From assembly GCA_902796375.1 (NCBI GenBank), contig CADBOW010000086.1:1-5149 (forward strand): 5,149 bases of DNA. Reading direction: 5' to 3'. Positions 1 to 4,125 of this stretch are shown in pieces. Below the pieces are notes generated by a model. That model was not told where the DNA came from, did no database searches, and was given only the letters and a program-made list of their open reading frames with translations. The stretch is from an uncultured Lachnospiraceae bacterium (GTDB taxonomy: Bacteria; Bacillota; Clostridia; Lachnospirales; Lachnospiraceae). Position 1 is the stretch's first letter, and each line of letters starts with the position of its first letter. The translations under genes and the position numbers were made by a program.

Positions 1-402
1 AGCATCAACAAATGTTGTTTCAATGCCGTACTGGGGAAGTGTGTGTGCCAGCAGGTTGTAGCTTCCGCCGTAAATGGTCTTCTGTGCTACGATGTGGCCG
101 CCGTTTGCTGCCAGTGCTTCGATGGTATAGGTGATGGCTGCTGCGCCGGAAGCAAGGGCCAGTGCTGCGGAACCACCCTCAAGGGCTGCCAGTCTCTTCT
201 CCAGCACATCCTGTGTGGAGTTGGTGAGACGTCCGTAGATATTACCTGCATCTGCAAGACCGAAGCGGTCTGCCGCATGCTGGCTGTTACGGAATACATA
301 AGAGGTTGTCTGGTAGATCGGTACTGCTCTGGAATCGGTTGCCGGATCCGGCTGCTCCTGTCCTACGTGTAACTGAAGTGTTTCAAATCTGTAATCGCTC
401 AT
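1..402 (-). CDS. metY: O-acetylhomoserine sulfhydrylase (MetY), N-terminal 134 residues, truncated by window edge
   Basis: This is the start of a PLP-dependent Cys/Met-metabolism enzyme of the O-acetylhomoserine aminocarboxypropyltransferase family. It is cytoplasmic and makes homocysteine from O-acetylhomoserine and sulfide. The visible protein begins MSDYRFETLQLHVGQ and carries the family segments AVPIYQTTSYVF (about residues 29-40), IYGRLTNST (Y-x-R element, about 61-69), AALEGGSAALALASG and a YGGSYNLLAHTLPQYGIE stretch near the cut. The catalytic lysine lies outside the window. The ATG at 402 is preceded by AAGGAG at 411-416 with 8 nt spacing. The gene sits behind a long leader with a Met/Cys-rich leader ORF and a terminator/antiterminator pair, which fits a sulfur amino acid gene. 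MetY versus cystathionine gamma-synthase is decided by the HVGQEQPDPATDSRAVPIYQTTSYVF type N-terminus; the full sequence would settle it. Confidence 0.93.
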   Translation of the reverse strand, partial: MSDYRFETLQLHVGQEQPDPATDSRAVPIYQTTSYVFRNSQHAADRFGLADAGNIYGRLTNSTQDVLEKRLAALEGGSAALALASGAAAITYTIEALAANGGHIVAQKTIYGGSYNLLAHTLPQYGIETTFVDA

Positions 403-410
403 TTTTATTT

Positions 411-417
411 CTCCTTT
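411..417 (-). promoter_or_regulatory. Ribosome binding site of metY
   Basis: AAAGGAG on the minus strand, 8 nt before the ATG at 402. It confirms the metY start and lies downstream of the leader terminator, so it is only transcribed on readthrough. Confidence 0.85.
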
Positions 418-445
418 TTCTGTTCGTATTATTATTTCAGATTTT

Positions 446-475
446 CCGACCGGGGTTCTCTGCCATTCCGATCGG
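446..475 (-). promoter_or_regulatory. Hairpin in metY 5' UTR, after the terminator
   Basis: On the minus strand CCGATCGG (475-468) can pair with CCGGTCGG (453-446): 8 bp including one G-U, 14-nt loop. It is followed by AAAATCTG, not a T-run, so it is not an intrinsic terminator. It lies about 30 nt upstream of the metY RBS and could stabilise the processed or read-through mRNA. Its function is unknown. Confidence 0.45.
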
Positions 476-513
476 GGGTGAAGTCTCCTTCCGGTCTTTC
501 TGTCTGTGATTCC

Positions 514-556
514 GGAAGAAATAGAAAAGCCCGGGGCTGGATTTCTACTCCCGGGC
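514..556 (-). terminator. Intrinsic terminator in the metY leader (attenuator)
   Basis: On the minus strand GCCCGGG (556-550) pairs with CCCGGGC (535-529), seven consecutive G-C pairs around a 14-nt loop, directly followed by TTTTCTATTTCTTCC (528-514). An outer alternative pairing AAAAGCC with GGCTTTT is also possible. It lies after the leader ORF stop and about 110 nt before the metY start, so it would stop transcription before metY. Its left arm is also part of a perfect pairing with an upstream segment (643-652), so termination is likely conditional. The T-tract is interrupted by C residues, so strength is uncertain. Confidence 0.75.
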
Positions 557-652
557 AAATGGCTTTTTTATCACGAAATGACCTTCTGTCACTTCATCAT
601 GAGGCGGCAACATCGACAGTCGAACGCCCCAGCCATACTAAATGCCCGGGAG
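548..652 (-). promoter_or_regulatory. Antiterminator pairing competing with the metY leader terminator
   Basis: On the minus strand CTCCCGGGCA (652-643, inside the leader ORF) is perfectly complementary to TGCCCGGGAG (557-548). The downstream strand contains the whole left arm of the terminator stem, so the 10-bp long-range helix and the terminator exclude each other. An upstream helix, GTCGAATG (665-658) with CGTTCGAC (626-619), 8 bp with one G-U, encloses the 643-652 strand in its loop, where UCCC (651-648) could also pair with GGGG (630-627). That arrangement would hold the antiterminator strand when no ribosome interferes. The pairings are seen in the sequence; the switching is inferred. 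Confidence 0.65.
575..595 (-). promoter_or_regulatory. Hairpin spanning the leader ORF stop codon
   Basis: On the minus strand GAAGTGAC (595-588) pairs with GTCATTTC (582-575), 8 bp with one G-U, loop AGAAG. The TGA stop of the leader ORF (591-589) lies in its left arm, so a ribosome that ends translation there would melt it. It separates the leader ORF from the terminator and may act as a pause hairpin or spacer in the attenuator. Confidence 0.5.
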
Positions 653-705
653 ATGAACATTCGACAACACATCATGGTATCAAGCTTCTTATCTGTCCTA
701 TACAT
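589..705 (-). CDS. Met/Cys-rich leader peptide of metY (38 codons)
   Basis: A short ORF too small for routine calling: ATG at 705, TGA at 591-589, 38 residues. It begins MYRTDKKLDT, then has MMCCRM at residues 11-16, M24, and CRCCRLMMK at 30-38 before the stop. It contains 7 Met and 5 Cys, about a third of all residues, in two clusters (codons 11-16 and 30-37). The start has a strong AAAGGAGG site at 715-722 with 9 nt spacing, and lies about 55 nt after the predicted transcription start. It precedes metY and overlaps the first strands of an antiterminator/terminator set, as do amino-acid leader peptides such as TrpL or HisL. The inferred role is as a sensor: ribosome stalling at Met or Cys codons would shift RNA folding. 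Arg is also frequent (5), so an arginine effect cannot be ruled out. The peptide itself probably has no function. Confidence 0.75.
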   Translation of the reverse strand: MYRTDKKLDTMMCCRMFISRAFSMAGAFDCRCCRLMMK

Positions 706-714
706 ATCGTTCCG

Positions 715-722
715 CCTCCTTT
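715..722 (-). promoter_or_regulatory. Strong Shine-Dalgarno of the leader peptide, can be sequestered
   Basis: AAAGGAGG on the minus strand, 9 nt from the leader ATG, closer to the ideal site than those of the full-length genes here. GAGGCGG (718-712) is perfectly complementary to CCGCCTC (607-601) near the 3' end of the leader ORF. That 7-bp helix could shut off leader translation after the first ribosome passes. Confidence 0.7.
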
Positions 723-736
723 CCTTCATCTTCCTC

Positions 737-760
737 TGTTCCGTATCTTCCCTTGGAACA
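737..760 (-). promoter_or_regulatory. 5'-terminal hairpin of the metY leader RNA
   Basis: On the minus strand TGTTCC (760-755) pairs with GGAACA (742-737), extendable by one G-U. It begins almost exactly at the predicted transcription start, so it could protect the 5' end of the transcript. It is short with a loop of about 12 nt, so only moderately convincing. Confidence 0.4.
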
Positions 761-765
761 ACCAT

Positions 766-794
766 ATACTATCACCTTTTACCTACTATGTCAA
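766..794 (-). promoter_or_regulatory. Sigma-A type promoter of the metY leader
   Basis: On the minus strand TTGACA (794-789, perfect -35) is followed after exactly 17 bp by TAGTAT (771-766, -10 with 4 of 6 matches). The start point would be near 759, giving a leader of about 357 nt before metY. The leader ORF with its strong RBS starts about 55 nt downstream, which fits. Confidence 0.78.
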
Positions 795-806
795 TAGGTT
801 TTTAAA

Positions 807-998
807 AGTTTTTTATTCACGGAACAGAAACAGCATCCGACGATTGACATGCTTGCATAGTCAATCGCTGGATGCTGTTTCTGTTTTGCGAAGCAAGAAA
901 CTCAGCTACCGCAGTAGCTTTGGAGTGCCGTAGGCACGACTGACGCACGTAGTGCGGCTGCGCTGCTGCCGGTTGCTGAGTCCGTGAATAAAAAAACT
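807..998. repeat. Highly structured intergenic element with 17-bp terminal inverted repeats
   Basis: Left end AGTTTTTTATTCACGGA (807-823) and right end TCCGTGAATAAAAAAACT (981-998) are inverted repeats, differing only in A/T run length. Between them lie: a long hairpin with a perfect 16-bp stem (823-838 with 870-885) topped by an 8-bp stem (841-848 with 860-867); a TTGC-GAA-GCAA mini-hairpin (886-896); a helix ACTCAGC/GCTGAGT (900-906 with 975-981); GCTAC-CGCA-GTAGC (905-918); GTGCC-GTA-GGCAC (925-937); and CGCAC-GTA-GTGCG (944-956). The layout is a closed outer stem with several arms, usual for a structured RNA, a palindromic MITE-like repeat or a REP-type unit. No clear target-site duplication and no transposase are seen. 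It separates the 3D-domain gene from the metY promoter, so it may also insulate transcription. I do not recognise a named family. Confidence 0.7.
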
Positions 999-1013
999 AT
1001 TTCGCTTTGCGAA
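990..1013 (-). terminator. Probable intrinsic terminator after the 3D-domain gene
   Basis: On the minus strand TTCGC-AAA-GCGAA (1013-1001) is followed after four bases by seven T (996-990). It lies 36 nt past the stop of the exported-protein gene. The stem is only 5 bp and the T-run is part of the adjacent inverted repeat, so the terminator could also be supplied by the larger element. Confidence 0.45.
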
Positions 1014-1021
1014 GCTCGTGT

Positions 1022-1040
1022 AGGAGGGTATCCCCCTCCT
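1022..1040 (-). other. GC-rich hairpin just after the 3D-domain gene stop
   Basis: AGGAGGG (1022-1028) and CCCTCCT (1034-1040) form a 7-bp stem with a 5-nt loop, 8 nt beyond the stop codon on the minus strand. There is no T-run next to it, so it more likely protects the mRNA 3' end or supports the following terminator. Confidence 0.5.
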
Positions 1041-1048
1041 CTGCTCTC

Positions 1049-1759
1049 TTACCAGCAGGTATATACATCGATCGTCCCGTGGGAGCAGCCGGTATCATAT
1101 ACCTTGGCCGGGCCCAGGCTGGTCATCAGTGTGGAGTAAACCCGCATATAGGACTGGGCAGCTGCGACACAGATATAACCCTCTGCATCACGAATCGTCC
1201 CGTCCTTTGCCACATGCTTGCCCGGAATATGAACTGCTGTCGCCTGTCCGGCACCTTCATTCGTAGAATACCAGGTTTCTCTGTGTCCGTTATAACGTAC
1301 GGTTCCGTTGGATCGTGTCAGATGTCCTTTCCCTGTTTCATAGGGCTCTGTCGACATCAGGCGGATCCCATTGTAATAGCTTCCGGTAGCATCCTTGGCG
1401 ATCTCTCTTTCTGCCGCTTCCTTCTCGGCCTGCTCCTTCGCTCTGGCTTCTGCCATGGCTTTCGCTCTGACCTCCACCCGCTTTGAAACCTGTGCCTTCC
1501 GGACTGCGATCCGTTCTTCCTTTTCCTGCTCTGCCTTCGCCTCGGCTGCCAGTTCATTTTTTCTCTCCGAAACCTTCATTGCAGTTCGTACCATATTCGC
1601 CGCAAGAGTAAGCTCCGGACCTTCCAGATCATAATCCGCAAACGACTGAATACTGGTTTCCTGCTTCAGGCTATCTGCCTCGGCACGAACGATCGGATCA
1701 CACTGAACACAGACCGCTGTAAGACCAAGCGCCATAATAGCCAGCTTCCTTACTGTCAT
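1049..1759 (-). CDS. Exported coiled-coil protein with C-terminal 3D/double-psi beta-barrel-like domain
   Basis: A 236-residue protein. Residues 1-27 look like a signal peptide (MTVRKLAIMALGLTAVCVQ, cleavage likely after VRA near 26), with no good lipobox. Residues about 60-123 are an unbroken Ala/Glu/Lys/Arg stretch, predicted as a charged coiled coil or long helix. Residues about 150-236 contain GHRETWYS (159-165), DAEGYICVAA (191-200), SLGPAKVYDTGC (214-225) and DVYTCW at the end. This resembles the 3D-type double-psi beta-barrel domain of clostridial cell-wall proteins (RlpA/MltA-related fold); the Asp in YDTG is the kind of residue used by such domains. The inferred role is outside the membrane, on or near peptidoglycan, with the coiled coil as spacer. 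Substrate and activity are not visible. AAGGAG lies 12 nt before the ATG, slightly far. It has its own promoter and seems monocistronic. Confidence 0.85.
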   Translation of the reverse strand: MTVRKLAIMALGLTAVCVQCDPIVRAEADSLKQETSIQSFADYDLEGPELTLAANMVRTAMKVSERKNELAAEAKAEQEKEERIAVRKAQVSKRVEVRAKAMAEARAKEQAEKEAAEREIAKDATGSYYNGIRLMSTEPYETGKGHLTRSNGTVRYNGHRETWYSTNEGAGQATAVHIPGKHVAKDGTIRDAEGYICVAAAQSYMRVYSTLMTSLGPAKVYDTGCSHGTIDVYTCW

Positions 1760-1771
1760 AATCTCTTAATT

Positions 1772-1777
1772 CTCCTT
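1772..1777 (-). promoter_or_regulatory. Ribosome binding site of the 3D-domain gene
   Basis: AAGGAG on the minus strand, 12 nt before the ATG at 1759. The spacing is longer than optimal, but no better in-frame start is nearer and the encoded signal peptide begins properly at this ATG. Confidence 0.6.
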
Positions 1778-1810
1778 ACATTTTTTGTAAATTAACAGAA
1801 TACGCGTGAG

Positions 1811-1839
1811 ATTATAACAATTTTGTAACAATTTTGCAA
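1811..1839 (-). promoter_or_regulatory. Sigma-A type promoter of the 3D-domain gene
   Basis: On the minus strand TTGCAA (1839-1834, 4 of 6) and a perfect TATAAT (1816-1811) are separated by 17 bp in very AT-rich DNA. The start point would be near 1804, about 45 nt before the ATG. The near-repeated ATTGTTA motifs in the spacer and -10 region could be coincidence in AT-rich DNA or an operator. Confidence 0.75.
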
Positions 1840-1858
1840 TACTTTTTTACATTTTTTT

Positions 1859-1878
1859 AAAAATCCACCTTTTCGGCG
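1859..1878 (-). terminator. Weak terminator candidate after the GCS2-family gene
   Basis: On the minus strand CGCC-GAAAA-GGTG (1878-1866), four pairs with one G-U, is followed by GA and five T (1863-1859). It sits 4 nt past the stop codon of the three-gene operon and before the next promoter. The stem is short, so readthrough into the 3D-domain gene is possible. Confidence 0.35.
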
Positions 1879-1881
1879 TCT

Positions 1882-3297
1882 TTATTTTAGCTCCGCGAAG
1901 TCCAGAATGACCTCTCGCAGAGCGCGCCCCGCCGCCTGTTTCTCCATCAGACAGAGCGCCGGATTGCTCCTTCTCTCCAGGCGTTCGAACAGGGGCCGGA
2001 GAAACTCCTCTTCCCCGTGTCCGCGTCCGACCAACCCTTCCTCCGCCAGCCGCAGGACCTTCTCCAGCAGATCATACGCCGCATCATCAAACCGGTCCGT
2101 GTGATCCTGCCGTACAAAGATCTCCCGAAGCTCACCCACGCTGAATCCCTGCTGGTAGAGCGATACATTTGTATTCAACAGTTCCGTCAGCTCCGGAAGC
2201 TTTTCAACCAGTCCGGCATGGAAGGCCGCCACGGTCATCACATCCTGAACCGGCTGTTCGCAGACCGACCGGAACTCCACCGTGCCGCGAAATGTCAGAT
2301 CATTGAATTTGAAGGACCGAAGAAATGACAGATCCTCCAGGGAAGGCTCGAAGGTTGCATAACGGTAACGCCCCTCCTCCGGATCAAAGTATTCCCCACG
2401 TACCATCCTCTCCCGGAAATAATCCTCAACCGTGATGGGCGGGAAATTGATATACTTCCCGTCCCTCTCCAGACAGTAAAGGCTTTCGGAGGAAATGTAC
2501 CGCACCAGCTCCTCCACGGAGTGAATCTTCTTGTCATACTCATCCACATTGTGCGGGTTCAGCCCGTGAAGACTATGCTTCCACAGGTAATCCCGGCTTG
2601 CCAGAAACCGGTGATCCGGATCGGCGGTAAAGACGGAATTTGCAAACAGAAGCGCCTTCAACGGTTCCAGGCGGTTGAAGGTGTTGAGCATTTCCACCAC
2701 ATGCTCCCGCTCCGCATCCACCTGAACCTGAGAGGCACAGCTGAACAATCCAAAATGAGGATAATGATGAAAATGAATCTGATTCCCATACCTTGTATAG
2801 GATTCCAGATGGTGCAGCAGCATCCGGTATCTTCCATTATGCACCGGCTCGATCCGGTTCACCTTATATCCGGGATTGATCCCCATCCCCGTCAGCGTGT
2901 GCCGGTCCTTCATCAAATACTCCTGGATAAATGTATAATATCGACGGAATCGATTCATCAGAATACGGATATTCTCCTCAACGCCAAAAGAAAGCTCCAA
3001 TGTATTGAAGCTGCAGTCAAAGGAAATCGTATCGCCCGTTCCTGAATCCTCTGCCAGATAGATCTCTCCGTCATCGTCCCGGAATATTCCGGAGAATCCG
3101 AACCGATTCACAAAAAGCTCCGCCAGCCGGTGGACCACTTCATAATCCACCGGCTCCGTCACTTCGGACAACCCGATATTATTCAGATTTACGATGGGAT
3201 ATTCCAGCTCAACACCCAATACCGGTTTCGCCGCCCGCTCCGTCGGCCGGATATACTTCTGATAAATGGCCTCGCGACAGTCCGTGTCTTGTATCAT
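1882..3297 (-). CDS. GCS2-family glutamate-cysteine ligase-like protein (divergent paralogue)
   Basis: A 471-residue protein of the GCS2/plant-type carboxylate-amine ligase fold, an enzyme class that joins the gamma-carboxyl of Glu to an amine using ATP. Features seen: GVELEYP at 28-34 (acidic metal/ATP motif), CSFNTLELSFG (95-105), MGINPGY (138-144), YGNQIHFHHYPHFGLFSCASQVQVD (170-194, the family's substrate/nucleotide strand), LFANS (217-221) and FRGTVEFRSVCEQP (336-349, the second conserved Arg-containing strand). Length is normal for the family, and no frameshift is seen. It is cytoplasmic, with no signal peptide. It starts 19 bp after the amidotransferase stop, with AAGGAAGGG about 6 nt before the ATG, so it is the third gene of the operon. 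A second ligase of the same fold lies upstream in the operon, so this one may use a different amine than cysteine. The exact substrate is unknown. Confidence 0.82.
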   Translation of the reverse strand: MIQDTDCREAIYQKYIRPTERAAKPVLGVELEYPIVNLNNIGLSEVTEPVDYEVVHRLAELFVNRFGFSGIFRDDDGEIYLAEDSGTGDTISFDCSFNTLELSFGVEENIRILMNRFRRYYTFIQEYLMKDRHTLTGMGINPGYKVNRIEPVHNGRYRMLLHHLESYTRYGNQIHFHHYPHFGLFSCASQVQVDAEREHVVEMLNTFNRLEPLKALLFANSVFTADPDHRFLASRDYLWKHSLHGLNPHNVDEYDKKIHSVEELVRYISSESLYCLERDGKYINFPPITVEDYFRERMVRGEYFDPEEGRYRYATFEPSLEDLSFLRSFKFNDLTFRGTVEFRSVCEQPVQDVMTVAAFHAGLVEKLPELTELLNTNVSLYQQGFSVGELREIFVRQDHTDRFDDAAYDLLEKVLRLAEEGLVGRGHGEEEFLRPLFERLERRSNPALCLMEKQAAGRALREVILDFAELK

Positions 3298-3316
3298 ATA
3301 GAACCCTTCCTTCCTT

Positions 3317-4090
3317 TTATAACCCCGAGAATCCGAGGAACAGCATTTTCATCTGCTCCGGATCCTCCACATAGGAACCGACATGTTTCTCTCCGGTATA
3401 GATCCGGGTTCCATCCTTATAGATCAGCAGCTGATTCTGTGGTACCTCATTCCAGCTGCCCGTACCCAGCGGCTGAGTCGAGAATACTGCCTCCTCTCCG
3501 TTTTCCCTGATGTAGAGTGTTCCTGCCGCATTCTTATGCACATAGAGATACTCACCGTCATTAAAGATCAGATTCAGTTTATTTCCCGGTGCCAGGATTC
3601 GGATCACATCCTCCACCACATGAAAACGGTCATTTCCGTCAAAGGAATTCCAGTCATTTTCAAGATTGTCGTTGATCCGGTCCACCAGATAAAGCAGGAT
3701 CCTTTCACTGTCCGTGCTGCCCACCTGCGAATACTGATAGGGACTCAGCACACTCGCCTCGAAAATGGTTCCGTTATGCATCAGTGTCCATGCCCGCCCG
3801 GATACGTCTCTTTTTACAAAGGGATGTGTGTTCCGGTAATCCACGTCTCCTATGGTAGCCCGACGGATATGCGCCATGATCCGGCTTGCGCAGACCTCAT
3901 TCATCAATCGGTTTTTCAGATAAATACTGTTCGATGCCCTTACCGGCTCCCGTTCCACATTTTGCGTTATCCCGTCATGGAGCGCCATGCCCCAGCCATT
4001 CGGATGTTCCCGGCTGTGGGAGAAAAACTCCTTCAGCAATCCGTCGACCCGGATCTTTTCTTTTGCGCTGACCGCAAACAGTTCACACAT
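3317..4090 (-). CDS. Class II glutamine amidotransferase, YafJ/EgtC/Dug3-like
   Basis: A 257-residue Ntn-hydrolase domain standing alone. Met1 is followed by Cys2, the usual nucleophile after Met removal. Other family motifs in order: HPNGWGM (29-35), AHIRRAT (73-79), NTHPF (87-91), HNGTI (105-109) and GSTDSE (124-129). No synthase or transferase domain is attached, as in YafJ, yeast Dug3 (which cleaves the gamma-glutamyl bond of glutathione) and EgtC (which removes gamma-glutamate in ergothioneine synthesis). Its place between two glutamate-cysteine-ligase-like genes supports a gamma-glutamyl hydrolase or transferase role rather than ammonia supply. It is cytoplasmic. The start has GGGAGGTGG 6 nt before the ATG, and lies 35 bp after the upstream stop. 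The function is inferred from family and context. Confidence 0.87.
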   Translation of the reverse strand: MCELFAVSAKEKIRVDGLLKEFFSHSREHPNGWGMALHDGITQNVEREPVRASNSIYLKNRLMNEVCASRIMAHIRRATIGDVDYRNTHPFVKRDVSGRAWTLMHNGTIFEASVLSPYQYSQVGSTDSERILLYLVDRINDNLENDWNSFDGNDRFHVVEDVIRILAPGNKLNLIFNDGEYLYVHKNAAGTLYIRENGEEAVFSTQPLGTGSWNEVPQNQLLIYKDGTRIYTGEKHVGSYVEDPEQMKMLFLGFSGL

Positions 4091-4096
4091 TTTCTG

Positions 4097-4105
4097 CCAC
4101 CTCCC
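4097..4105 (-). promoter_or_regulatory. Ribosome binding site of the amidotransferase gene
   Basis: GGGAGGTGG on the minus strand, 6 nt before the ATG at 4090. It fixes the start that places Cys at residue 2, as required for the catalytic nucleophile. Confidence 0.8.
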
Positions 4106-4125
4106 TGTAGTCGGAATCCCATCTG

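Noticed and set aside
437..466. Second mini-ORF after the terminator (ATG at 466, 9 codons)
   Set aside because: The nearest AGGAG is about 18 nt away, too far for good initiation, and it has no codon bias of interest.
403..760. S-box (SAM-I) riboswitch or Met T-box in the metY leader
   Set aside because: Expected because of the gene, but none of the core sequence motifs is present on the minus strand.
478..933. Plus-strand ORFs of 99-151 codons over the metY leader and structured element (506-805 and 478-933)
   Set aside because: No ribosome binding site precedes them, they cross the inverted repeats and the promoter on the opposite strand, and the products show no family-like segments.
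807..998. CRISPR array or tRNA cluster suggested by repeated hairpins
   Set aside because: No regular direct repeats with unique spacers, and no tRNA T-loop (GGTTCGAATCC) or D-loop patterns. The hairpins differ in length and sequence.
1781..1860. AT-rich tract with repeated TTGTTA/TTGTAA as a replication or phage attachment site
   Set aside because: It is better explained as the promoter region, with -35 and -10 at 17-bp spacing; no integrase or DnaA-box cluster is present.
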